DNA of 32,666 nt from the IMG/VR virus record IMGVR_UViG_3300022934_000087, positions 1-32,666 of that record, one strand, 5' to 3'. The stretch is from a virus. Under the pieces are notes generated by a model. It was not told the DNA's origin and did not search any database. It was given only the letters and a program-made list of their open reading frames with translations. Numbering within the stretch: the stretch's first letter is position 1; each line of letters begins with the position of its first letter. Of this stretch, positions 8,576-17,600 are shown in pieces. Both the position numbers and the translations under genes were made by a program.

Positions 8576-9511
8576 ATGGCCAAGGTCACACGCAACCGCG
8601 GCGTCTTGGTAGAGATTGAGTCAACCTACGGGACCGACCCAACTCCAACAGGAGCCGCCAACTACATCAGGTGCCGGACTCTAGAGATTGAGCCGCTGCA
8701 AGCTGACACCGTAGAGCGCGAGACGATCCGCCCATATTTTGGCAACTACGACATTCTGCTGGCCAATCAGCGCGTGCAGCTGACCATTGAGGTTGAGCTG
8801 GCTGGCTCTGGCACTGCTGGCACTGCACCGGCTTGGGATCCGCTGATCCGGTCTTGTGGCAACTCAGTCACAACGGTTGCTGATACCTCTGTGACCTATG
8901 CGCCAGAGAGCACGACGCACGAAAGCTGCACCGTGCATTACTTCGATGACGGCATCCGTCACGTTGTTGTTGGTGCTCGCGGTAGCTGGTCATTGACTGG
9001 TGAGGTTGGCCAGATCCCGGTTTTGACTTTTACCATGACCGGCCTGTATGCCACACCGACTGACAACGCCATTGGCAGCGTCACTGAGCAAAACCAAGCC
9101 TCTCCAGTGCTGTTCAAAAACGGCAACACCACAAGCTTTGAGGTGTTTGGCTTCTCTGCTGCTCTGCAGTCTTATTCCTTCGACTGCAACAACGAGACCA
9201 TTTATCGCGAACTTGTAGGCGGCACAAAAGAGGTGCTGATTACTGATCGCAAGCCCGGCGGCACTATGAGCGTTGAGGCTGTGGCGCTTTCTGATCACAA
9301 TTTCTTCACTGATGCCACTGGCAGCAGCACAGGCACCAACACTTTCCAGCACGGCCAAACCGCTGGCAACATCTGCACCTTTAGCGCCCCTCAAACCGAC
9401 ATTGGCACCATCGGTTATGAAGACAGCGACGGGATTCGGATGCTTAGCCTGCCCTATGTGGCCATCCCGACTGCATCGGGGAACGACGAGTATTCATTAG
9501 CCATTACATAA
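8576..9511 (+). CDS. Major tail tube protein
   Basis: A 311-residue protein whose hexamers would stack to form the tail tube. It opens RNRGVLVEIESTYGTDPTPTGAANYI, as in many siphophage tube proteins that start by naming a design value for a tube family, and continues with beta-rich segments: QLTIEVELAGSG, then HYFDDGIRHVVVGARGSWSL, then IPVLTFTMTGLY. It is placed correctly, after the tail terminator and before the tail chaperones. A 35-base gap before the start holds TATGAT at 8542, but without a good -35 box. The call is good from order and length; lambda V is 246 aa, so this one carries extra sequence. Confidence 0.85.
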   Translation: MAKVTRNRGVLVEIESTYGTDPTPTGAANYIRCRTLEIEPLQADTVERETIRPYFGNYDILLANQRVQLTIEVELAGSGTAGTAPAWDPLIRSCGNSVTTVADTSVTYAPESTTHESCTVHYFDDGIRHVVVGARGSWSLTGEVGQIPVLTFTMTGLYATPTDNAIGSVTEQNQASPVLFKNGNTTSFEVFGFSAALQSYSFDCNNETIYRELVGGTKEVLITDRKPGGTMSVEAVALSDHNFFTDATGSSTGTNTFQHGQTAGNICTFSAPQTDIGTIGYEDSDGIRMLSLPYVAIPTASGNDEYSLAIT

Positions 9512-9546
9512 AAAGTCAGCTAGGTTGGCGGCGAGTTAGAGCTTTT

Positions 9547-9891
9547 ATGGCTTTTGTCCTGAAGAAGGCGAACACCTACAAATGGCCTGTGTCCGTAGAT
9601 GTTCCGGTTGATGGCGGCAAGCATGACAAAGTGACGTTTGACGTTGAGTTTAAGGACCTGACTCAAAGCCGCCTTTTAGAGATTGCAGAATTAAGCAGCG
9701 AAGGCGGCCTGTCTGATGTTGACGTAGCCCGTGAAGTAATGACCGGCTGGGCTGGCATTACAGACGAGGATGGCAAGGAACTGCCTTATAGCATCACTAA
9801 GCGGGATGAGCTTTTAGAGGTGCCAATGGTTGCTAGTGCAATCGCTGGGGCTTATCTGGACAGCAAGCAAGGGGCTAAGCGAAAAAACTAA
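9547..9891 (+). CDS. Tail assembly chaperone G-like
   Basis: A 114-residue protein corresponding to lambda gpG. With its frameshifted form (GT) it coats the tape measure protein and recruits tube subunits, and it is absent from the finished virion. The sequence has VTFDVEFKDLTQSRLLEIAEL early, then VAREVMTGWAGITDEDGKELPYS, typical of G-like chaperones that contact the tape measure. The gene ends CGA AAA AAC TAA: the last two sense codons lie in an A AAA AAC slippery heptamer, so part of the ribosomes should continue in the -1 frame into the T part. Confidence 0.88.
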   Translation: MAFVLKKANTYKWPVSVDVPVDGGKHDKVTFDVEFKDLTQSRLLEIAELSSEGGLSDVDVAREVMTGWAGITDEDGKELPYSITKRDELLEVPMVASAIAGAYLDSKQGAKRKN

Positions 9892-9921
9892 GCGAGGCCG
9901 TTGAGTATCTATTTAACGGCC
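9882..9921 (+). promoter_or_regulatory. Programmed -1 ribosomal frameshift signal
   Basis: The heptamer A AAA AAC lies at 9882-9888 in the G frame, just before TAA. Seven bases later is a stem-loop: GGCCGTT (9896-9902) pairs fully with AACGGCC (9915-9921) around a 12-base loop. Heptamer, 7-base spacer and downstream hairpin are the standard parts of a -1 signal. The -1 frame is open from the heptamer to 10211. Confidence 0.9.
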
Positions 9922-10211
9922 CAGAGTCTTTTGATTTGATGGAGCAAGACGCCAAGGCTTTTGGCGTTGCTTTTGAGAAGCCAGACTCCGACGACTTTGA
10001 GGTGTGGCCCGATAACTGGCCTGTTGTCGAAATGTTTTTGCGTTGTCAGACGCAATGGCGCACAACTGCAAGCGGAGTTTGCGGCCTGGACTATTCAGCT
10101 GTTCAATGGCTGTTTAGACTCTATGAAGTGGAAGACTGCCGCGCCATGCTGGAGGGCTTGCAAGTCATGGAAGCTGCGGCGGTCAAGCTTATGAATAAGG
10201 AGCAGGGTTGA
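9888..10211 (+). CDS. T part of tail assembly chaperone GT (-1 frame)
   Basis: The C-terminal half of the frameshift fusion, corresponding to lambda T; the full product would run from 9547. After the slip the reading continues as KKLSEAVEYLFNGPESFDLM. It then has features of the DUF1799-type T domain: VWPDNWPVVEMFLRCQTQWR followed by GLDYSAVQWLF. An independent start (TTG 9936 or ATG 9939) would cut off the conserved first 17 residues and has no ribosome binding site, so translation by frameshift is preferred. The end overlaps the tape measure start as TGATG. Confidence 0.85.
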   Translation, partial: LSEAVEYLFNGPESFDLMEQDAKAFGVAFEKPDSDDFEVWPDNWPVVEMFLRCQTQWRTTASGVCGLDYSAVQWLFRLYEVEDCRAMLEGLQVMEAAAVKLMNKEQG

Positions 10212-12022
10212 TGGCTAAATCAGTTTTTGAAATGCTGGTTGCCGTCAAGACGAAAGGCGCCAACAACATTCGCCGGCTCGGCAACGAACTGCAAGGCGTA
10301 CAGGGCAAGGCCAAAAATCTGTCGATGACGTTTGGCCGCATGGCCGGCAGCATCAAAGGTTTTGCCGCAATCGCTGGTGTTGCTGCTGGCGGTTCATTGC
10401 TTGCCAGTGTTTTTGGGTCAGCTGCAGAGCTACAAAGCCAGACCCGTTCGCTGGAGGTTTTGACTGGTAGCGCAGAAAAGACAAAACAGATTCTTGAGGG
10501 CATCAAGGCTTTTGGCGCAGCGACACCATTTCAGGTTCGCGAGCTCATTGATGTAACCAAAAAGCTCAAGGCATTTGGCATTGAGACTGATTCGCTAGTT
10601 GATACAACTAAGCGGCTTGGGGATGTTGCCGGAGCTACTGGCGCAGATCTCAATGGCATTGCGATGGCCTTTGGCCAGATCAGAGCCAAGGGCAAGTTTG
10701 CGCAAGAGGAAAACCTCCAGCTACTTGAGCGAGGCGTAGACCTGACGGGCGAGCTTCGCAAAATGTATGGCCTCTCAGGCGAGGAACTCGCTAAGGCAAT
10801 GAGCAAAGGCCAGATTAGTTTTGAGGCGGCTAATCAAGCCCTAATCAAGCTGACTAATCAGGGCGGGCAGTATTTCAATGGCGCAATCGCGCAATCAGAC
10901 ACGTTGAGTGGGCGCCTTTCTACGTTGCAAGATGCGTTTACGACTTTGGCGCAAAACATTGGAATGGCATTAGAGCCTGTTTTTAACGGGATCTTGCAGT
11001 TCGTCACTTTCCTGACTAACAGCATCAACAACTTATTTAGAGAGTCAAAACTTACTGAGCAAGCAATTAAAGATCTTGGGTTTGACAAATTGCCACGGGG
11101 CCAGTTGCGTGGGCGCAGGTTTCAGGAGCGCATCGAGGCAAGAAAAGATGTGTTGCGTGAGGAAGGGTTTGGTTTGCCAGCTCCAAGGGTTGATTTAACT
11201 AAGCCTCCTGCCTTGTTGGCGGCAACAGCTGGAGCAGGTGCAGGCAGGGCAGCAAAGATCAAAGAGGAAGTACAGCAAACCGCTGAAATGCGGGATTTGT
11301 TAGCGCAAATCAACGAGGCCAGGGTTTCTGGCAATGTTTTCCAGTTGGCCGGCCTTGAATATGAACGGGATACTCTCAAAATTCTTGAGGCTGGGCTAAC
11401 GGGCAATAACAAAGCCATTGCCATTGATCAAGCCAAAGCAGATCTAAATTTGCGTCTGCAGGGAATTTATGGGGTTAATGTTGAAAAAACAAAAGAGCTC
11501 AACAAAGAAACCAAAAAAACAAGCGATATTTTTACAACCATCAAAGACACAGTTGCAACCGGGCTTTCAAATGCCATTGAAGGTTTAATTGATGGCACCA
11601 AAACACTTGGCGAATCACTAAATGGGATTCTTCGCCAGTTAGGCAGCATGTTTCTGCAGTTTGGGATGAAATCGCTAATCGGCGATTTGTTTGCCAATGG
11701 TGCTGCTTTCCAAAACGGGCGTGTTACGCCTTACGCCTATGGCGGAATTGTCAACCGGCCCACGTTGTTCCCGATGGCCAATGGCATGGGGCTTATGGGT
11801 GAGGCAGGCCCTGAGGCAATCATGCCCCTACGCCGTGGCCGTGGTGGCCGTTTAGGGGTTGAGGCCGCTGGTGGCGTTGGTAACGTGGTTGTGAATGTTG
11901 ACGCCGCAGGCACAACAGCACAAGGCGACCCAGGCCGCGCCAGGCAGCTTGGTGATGCTCTTGGCGCTGCTGTTAGGCAGGAACTGCTGAAACAAAAACG
12001 CCCCGGAGGCTTGCTCGCGTAA
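10211..12022 (+). CDS. Tape measure protein
   Basis: Sets tail length and later leaves the tail ahead of the DNA. The 603 residues start KSVFEMLVAVKTKGANNIRRLG. A helical, membrane-active part follows (IAGVAAGGSLLASVFGSAAE). The tape measure domain is around residues 60-200, with FGAATPFQVRELIDV and GAATGADLNGIAMAFGQI. A coiled-coil-rich region runs to about 480. The C-terminal part is Gly-rich with AYGGIVNRPTLFPMANGMG and GEAGPEAIMPLRRGRGG, a signature of the C terminus of lambda-family tape measures. At about 0.15 nm per residue it predicts a tail near 90 nm. AAGGAG at 10197-10202 supports ATG 10211 rather than the TTG one codon earlier. Confidence 0.95.
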   Translation: MAKSVFEMLVAVKTKGANNIRRLGNELQGVQGKAKNLSMTFGRMAGSIKGFAAIAGVAAGGSLLASVFGSAAELQSQTRSLEVLTGSAEKTKQILEGIKAFGAATPFQVRELIDVTKKLKAFGIETDSLVDTTKRLGDVAGATGADLNGIAMAFGQIRAKGKFAQEENLQLLERGVDLTGELRKMYGLSGEELAKAMSKGQISFEAANQALIKLTNQGGQYFNGAIAQSDTLSGRLSTLQDAFTTLAQNIGMALEPVFNGILQFVTFLTNSINNLFRESKLTEQAIKDLGFDKLPRGQLRGRRFQERIEARKDVLREEGFGLPAPRVDLTKPPALLAATAGAGAGRAAKIKEEVQQTAEMRDLLAQINEARVSGNVFQLAGLEYERDTLKILEAGLTGNNKAIAIDQAKADLNLRLQGIYGVNVEKTKELNKETKKTSDIFTTIKDTVATGLSNAIEGLIDGTKTLGESLNGILRQLGSMFLQFGMKSLIGDLFANGAAFQNGRVTPYAYGGIVNRPTLFPMANGMGLMGEAGPEAIMPLRRGRGGRLGVEAAGGVGNVVVNVDAAGTTAQGDPGRARQLGDALGAAVRQELLKQKRPGGLLA

Positions 12023-12366
12023 TGGCTACCTTTCCCGACATAAGCCCAGATTTTGGGGCATCTAAAAGCAGTGCCCCGGCTGTTCGTGTCACAAAGTTTG
12101 GCGATGGCTATGAGCAGCGGGTCACGTTTGGCATTAATCAAAACCCGAAGGAGTGGCGTTTGCGCTTTGTCAATATCACTGAGGCAAACAGCGACACGAT
12201 CGAAGACTTTTTAGACGCCAGGGCTGCAGATGCGGCATCGTTTGACTGGTCGCCACCTGATGAAACAGATACTTACAAATGGGTTTGTGACAGCTGGAAT
12301 AAGACAATCCCCAGCGCAGGGCTCGCAACAATTGAGGCAACATTCAGACAGGTTTTTGAGGCGTAA
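12022..12366 (+). CDS. Minor tail protein M-like
   Basis: A 114-residue tail-tip protein corresponding to lambda M. The family pattern is clear: VRVTKFGDGYEQRVTFGIN near residue 21, then EWRLRFVNI, FLDARAADAASFDWSPP, and YKWVCDSWNKTI followed by ATIEATFRQVFE. M helps to cap the tape measure-side of the tail tip between the tube and L. The start overlaps the tape measure stop as TAATG, and the stop directly abuts the L start, so the tip genes are translationally linked. Confidence 0.92.
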   Translation: MATFPDISPDFGASKSSAPAVRVTKFGDGYEQRVTFGINQNPKEWRLRFVNITEANSDTIEDFLDARAADAASFDWSPPDETDTYKWVCDSWNKTIPSAGLATIEATFRQVFEA

Positions 12367-13266
12367 ATGGCTTTTACTGCTTGGGCTGCTAGCACTGCAT
12401 TTGTTGTTGGTGATGTTCGTCGCGCAACGACGGTTCAGAGCAGCGGTCTTGTTTTCCGCTGCACGGTCGCTGGCACTAGCGCAGCGTCAGAGCCAAGCCC
12501 TTGGCCGATTGTCCGGGGCATCACGGTTGAAGACGGAACCGTTACCTGGGAAGCGGTTAGTGCTGTCGGTGAAGAGCTGAACAAGCTGGCACCTAGCGCA
12601 ATCATTGAGCTGTTTGAGTTAGACGCAACGGCTTCTTTTCTTGGAGATACGACGGTAAGGCGATTCCATTCAGGGGTAAATGAGGATATTGACGGCGACA
12701 TTGTTTGGAATGGCAACACTTACGAGCGCTATCCGATTATTGCTGAGGGCTTTGAGTATTCAGGGCAGGGCCAGATGCCACGGCCTCAAGTTTCAATCTC
12801 AAACACCTTTAGCTTGGTTACCGCGTTGATGCTGGATTTCAACGACTTGGTTGGTGCAACAGTTACAAGGATTCGGACGCTTAAGAAGTATTTAGACGCC
12901 TCAAACTTTACGAGCGGAACCAACGCCAGCGCTGACCCGTATGCAGAGTTCGCACGCGAGATCTACACAATTGACCGGAAGGTTTTAGAAAACCGCGATC
13001 TCGTTACGTTCGAGCTAGGCGCCAGTTTTGACGTTGCGGGCGTCAAGTTGCCACGCCGGCAGATCATCCAAAACATTTGCCCCTGGACCTATAAAGGCGA
13101 AGGCTGCGGCTATACGGGCACGAATTACTTTGATCACGACGACAACCCGGTGGACACCTCAGATGTTGACGTTTGCGGGCATCGCCTGACTAGCTGCAAG
13201 TTGAGGTTTGGCAGCAATGCTGAACTGCCTTACGGTGGGTTCCCGAGCGCTGGACTCATCGGATGA
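12367..13266 (+). CDS. Tail tip protein L-like with N-terminal extra domain
   Basis: Lambda L is a tail-tip hub protein that carries an iron-sulfur cluster. Here residues 70-299 match it, with YPIIAEGFEYSGQGQMPRPQ and KLPRRQIIQNICPW. Four cysteines are present in the C-terminal part (238, 247, 270, 277), in the contexts NICPW, GEGCGYTG, DVCGH and TSCKLRFG; these are the expected cluster ligands. Residues 1-66 are an added module (WAASTAFVVGDVRRA, then TSAASEPSPW and GTVTWEAV). That module resembles small carbohydrate-binding-like repeats found in many phage tail proteins. Lambda L is 232 aa, so the difference equals this module. The 3' end overlaps K as ATGA. Confidence 0.93.
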   Translation: MAFTAWAASTAFVVGDVRRATTVQSSGLVFRCTVAGTSAASEPSPWPIVRGITVEDGTVTWEAVSAVGEELNKLAPSAIIELFELDATASFLGDTTVRRFHSGVNEDIDGDIVWNGNTYERYPIIAEGFEYSGQGQMPRPQVSISNTFSLVTALMLDFNDLVGATVTRIRTLKKYLDASNFTSGTNASADPYAEFAREIYTIDRKVLENRDLVTFELGASFDVAGVKLPRRQIIQNICPWTYKGEGCGYTGTNYFDHDDNPVDTSDVDVCGHRLTSCKLRFGSNAELPYGGFPSAGLIG

Positions 13267-13973
13267 AGAAAGCAGCGAAGGCGAAAGCCAAGGCGCACGC
13301 AATCGAGCAAGCGCCAACAGAAAGCTGCGGCCTGGTTGTCATCATCAAAGGGCGTGAGCGTTATTGGCCTTGCAAAAATATCGCCACAGAAGAGGACCAT
13401 TTTGTGATGGACCCGGCGGACTATGCCGCGGCCGATGATGCCGGGGAGATTGTCGCCGTTGTTCATAGCCACCCAAACTGCCACCCCGTCGCGAGCATGG
13501 CCGACCGGGCTGCGATGGAGGCCACCAAGCTGCCATGGCATATCTACGGCGTCGCCACTGACACTTGGAACAGCTACGAGCCCGAGGGCTGGAAGGCGCC
13601 TCTAGTGGGCCGTGAATGGTGCTACGGCACGCTTGATTGCTACTCACTAGCCCGTGACTGGTATGCGGAAAACATGGGCCTCAAGCTTGGGGATTATGTG
13701 CGGAATGGCGAGTGGTGGCTTAAAGGTGCGAACACTTTTGTGGAGAACTTTGCCAATGAAGATTTTGTAAGGCTTGAGCCAGAGACGCAGCCGCAGTGGG
13801 GTGATGCCTTGCTGATGCAGCTGCAATCTCCTGTGCCTTCACACGTCGCCATCTGCATCGGTGAGGATTTGATTTTGCACCACATGCGCGACCGTTTATC
13901 TAGTCGTGACGTGCTGTCTGGCTACTATGCAAAGAACACAACGCACATCCTGCGGCACCGGAGCCGGTTATGA
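13263..13973 (+). CDS. Tail assembly protein K-like: JAB/MPN plus NlpC/P60
   Basis: Two enzyme-like domains in the order of lambda K. Residues 15-105 are a JAB/MPN metalloprotease domain with Glu20, the HSHP motif (His68, His70), Ser78 and Asp81 as metal or catalytic residues. Residues 112-236 are an NlpC/P60 cysteine peptidase domain with Cys126 in GTLDCYSLARDWY and His194 in PSHVAICIG. All key residues are present, so both domains may be active. In lambda K is required for tail tip assembly; a role of the NlpC part in opening host peptidoglycan is often proposed. Overlaps of 4 bases with both L and I (ATGA) show tight coupling. Confidence 0.94.
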   Translation: MKKAAKAKAKAHAIEQAPTESCGLVVIIKGRERYWPCKNIATEEDHFVMDPADYAAADDAGEIVAVVHSHPNCHPVASMADRAAMEATKLPWHIYGVATDTWNSYEPEGWKAPLVGREWCYGTLDCYSLARDWYAENMGLKLGDYVRNGEWWLKGANTFVENFANEDFVRLEPETQPQWGDALLMQLQSPVPSHVAICIGEDLILHHMRDRLSSRDVLSGYYAKNTTHILRHRSRL

Positions 13974-14674
13974 AACGGGTGATTCTGCGCGGTGAGCTAG
14001 GCAAAAAGTTTGGCCGCTTTCATAGCTTCGACCTGAATACACCAGCAGAAGCAATCAGGGCGCTTTGTGCCAATTTTGAGGGCTTCCAGCATGAGCTAAC
14101 AGAGGCTGGTGAACGCGGCATCGGCTACATGGTGCAGATCGGCAAGGATGCGATGGCATCACTGGATGAGATCGGCAACCCTACAGGCCAAGCCGAGGCA
14201 ATCAGCATTACGCCGGTTTTGCAAGGTGCAGGTGGTGGCGGTGGTGGCATTGGCAAAATTTTTGCCGGGATTGCCCTTGTTGCGGCGGCAGTTGTTTTGG
14301 GCCCGATTGGTGCGGCTGTTGGTTTAACTGGTGGCGCAGTTTTTGCTGCAGGCACAGGCGTTGCCACTGCGATCGGCTTTGTTGGTGCTTCTTTGGTTTT
14401 GTCCGGCACCTCTCAGCTGTTATCACCGCAGATCACCGCAGATGCTGGTGGCGGCGGTTCGTTTGGTGCTGCAGGTGGCATCACAAGGCAGCGGGCTAGA
14501 GATTCTTTCGCGTCTGAGAACAACGAGGCCGCAGACAGCCGGGCCTCTTACATCTTTAATGGTGTTGTAAACCTAACGGCCCAAGGCTCTTGCGTTCCGA
14601 TCTGTTACGGGAAAATGAGGGTGGGCAGCGTGGTTGTATCCGCTGGCATCACCACGGAGGATATTGATGACTGA
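13970..14674 (+). CDS. Tail assembly protein I-like
   Basis: A 234-residue protein corresponding to lambda I (223 aa), needed for tail tip assembly and usually absent from the virion. It has an N-terminal ubiquitin-like part (VILRGELGKKFGRFHSFDL, then PAEAIRALCANFEGF). A Gly-rich linker follows near residue 85. Then comes a long hydrophobic stretch (GIALVAAAVVLGPIGAAVGL and GVATAIGFVGASLVLSG, about 95-150) and a conserved C terminus (ASYIFNGVVNLTAQGSCVPICYGKMRVGS). These are standard features of the family. It overlaps J by 8 bases. Confidence 0.93.
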   Translation: MKRVILRGELGKKFGRFHSFDLNTPAEAIRALCANFEGFQHELTEAGERGIGYMVQIGKDAMASLDEIGNPTGQAEAISITPVLQGAGGGGGGIGKIFAGIALVAAAVVLGPIGAAVGLTGGAVFAAGTGVATAIGFVGASLVLSGTSQLLSPQITADAGGGGSFGAAGGITRQRARDSFASENNEAADSRASYIFNGVVNLTAQGSCVPICYGKMRVGSVVVSAGITTEDIDD

Positions 14675-17600
14675 TCAAAACATTGCAGGCTCAGGCGGCG
14701 GCAAGAAGAAAAAGAAAAAAAGGTTTATTCCCCCACCGCCTCCACCGCCGGTAACGGTTATTCAACCGGTTCCGGTTCCGACGCAACCAGGCTCAGCGCC
14801 ATCGCCATCAGATGATGCAAATACGCTTTTTAGCAGATCAAGCATCCGCATTATTGATTTAATTAGCGAAGGTGAAATTGAGGGCTTTGTCACTTCAGAC
14901 GAGAGAAAATCTACTTTTTTAGACGACACCGTAATTAGAAACTCTGACGGTACTGACAATTTTATTGTGAGGGGTGTTGAGACTAGGGTTGGCACACAGG
15001 CCCAGAGTTACATATCTGGTTACCCGTCTTCGGAAAATGTTGTACCTGTGAATACAGCAGTCGGCGATGACGCAGGCGATACTGTTACGCGAACAGTCAC
15101 CAATGATGAGGTTGATTCTGTTGTTGTAACGATTGCAATTCCCCAGTTATTTGTCATTAACAATGGCTTAAAAAAGACTGAAATAAGGTATCAAATTGAT
15201 GTGCAACCAAGCGGCGGAAGTTATAGCACAGAGATCGACAAATCAATTAGTGGTAAGTGTACTTCTTCTTATGAGCGCTCCCATAAAATAAATTTAACAG
15301 GTAGCGCCCCGTGGAATATCCGCCTTAAAAGAGTTGCTGGCGAACATGACGGCATCACAAAATTCAAGCAATTAACCTTTCGATCGCTCTCAGAAGTAGT
15401 TGACTCAAAACTACGTTATCCGCTTTCTGCCCTTGTTGGCATGAGGTTTGAGGCCACGCAGTTCCAAGAGGTGCCAACTCGTGGCTACGACATCAAGGGG
15501 ATCAAAGTACAAATCCCAAGTAATGGCACAGTTGACAGCACTACGGGGGCAATTTCTTATGACGGCGTATGGGATGGGACGTTTTCAACTCGTTGGACCA
15601 CTGACCCCGCTTGGATTTTGCGGGATCTAATTGTTTCTGATCGTTATGGCTTGGGTCGTTTTGTTGATAGCTCCCAAATTGATAAGTGGTCGCTTTACGA
15701 AATTTCCAAATACTGTGGCGAGCTTGTTGATGACGGCGAAGGTGGCACAGAGCCCCGCTTTACCTGCAACGTCTATTTGCAGAGCCGTGATGAGGCGTTC
15801 AATGTCATTCAGGACTTTGCCTCAGTGTTTCGCGGAATGGCCTACTGGTCAGCCGGACAGATTGCTTTTTCGCAGGACAAGCCAAGCGACGCTGCGGCCC
15901 TGTTTACCAATGCCAATGTCATTGAGGGAAATTTCAATTACGAAAGCAGCTCATTAAAAGCGCGGCACACCGTTGCGCTTGTGACTTGGAACGACCCTGT
16001 GCAGGCTTATGAGCAGCAGGTGGAATATGTGCAGGATGAGCAAGCCGTCATTGATTACGGCATCCTTGAAACGCGCATTGCGGCCTTTGGCTGCACAAGT
16101 CGGGGCCAGGCGCACAGAATCGGCAAATGGCTGCTGTATCAAGAGCAAAACGAATCAGAGACAGTCACGTTCAAAGTTGGTTTAGACGGCGCGATTGTTC
16201 GGCCTGGTCAGATCATCAAAGTGATGGACAGGATGAAGGCGGGCGCCCGCAAGGCTGGCCGTGTCTCAAGCGTTAGTGGTACTGACATCACGATTGATCA
16301 GGCGATCACAGTTGCCGAGAATGACACCATCAGCGTTGTCCTGCCTGACGGCAGCGTTGAGCAGCAAACGATTGACGCAGCAAGCACAGGCACAACCATT
16401 TCAGTTGGCACTGCCTTTAGTCAAACGCCTGCCGCACAAACTGTTTTCCTGATCGAAACCACCGATCTTGTTACCCAGTTATTCCGCGTTGTTTCTGTTA
16501 CCGAAGAAGAGGAGACTTTTCAAATTGTTGGCCTGAAGCATAACCCAGGCAAATATAATCACATTGAATTAGGCAACGTCTTACAGCCACGCCAAATTTC
16601 TGTTCTTAATGAAGACCCAGACGCCCCAAGTGGGATAGATATTGATGAGCGTTTGGTAGAGAGCGGCAACCGTGTTACTACTGAAGTTACAGTTTCTTGG
16701 AAGTCAGTCCCTAACGCCACTAAATATAAAGTCGCATATAAGCCATCTTTTGCGGATTCGTATGTAAACCTAGAAGACACTACCTATAATTCGATAACAT
16801 TTAAGACTGATTACACCGGCAGCTTCAAGTTTAGGGTTCAGGCATTTACTGCAATCGGTCGCAGATCCAAGATTACACAGATCAAAAAAGATATTACAGG
16901 GAAAACGGCTCGGCCCGGTAATGTGCAGAATCTAAGCTTTGAGGCCATTGACACCAAGAGGGGCACACTGCGCTGGGATGAGACTGTTGACCTTGATGTG
17001 AAAGTTGGCGGCAGCGTCCACATTAAGCACTCAGGCAAGACTGATGGAACAGGGAACTGGAATAACAGCGTCACCCTGATCAAAGCTGTTGCAGGCAGCT
17101 CAACAGAGGCCACGATTCCACTGCTTGAGGGTGAGGTCTGTGTCAAATTCCGTGATGATGGAGGGCGGTTTAGTGAAACAGAGACCAGCATCATTATTGA
17201 TCTGCCGGATACTTTAGGGTCTAAGACAATCCAAACGCGCAGAGAAGATCAAGATTCCCCGCCATTCCAAGGGCAGACAAGCAACACGTTCTACTCAGAC
17301 GAATATGACGCTTTGACGCTGGACGGTTCTGATGACATTGACGATGTAACGGACGATATTGATGACGTTACTAGCATGGACTTTTTAGGTGATATTGAAA
17401 GCAGCGGAACTTATGAATTTGCCAATACCTTAGATTTAGGCGGCATCTTTAGCCTTTCACTGAAGCGTTACTTTGTAACCCGTGCTTTCTTGCCTAATGA
17501 TCTTTGGGACGATCATGCAGACGATATTGACGATTGGGATGATATAGACGGCGATGACATCAGCAGCGTTGACGCAAAATTAATGATCAGGACTACCGAC

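Noticed and set aside
17331-17575. Asp-rich repeats in the J protein as an unusual calcium-binding element
   Set aside because: Similar DDxDDWxxIDG stretches are common in the C-terminal part of J-like proteins, so this was not listed as a finding.
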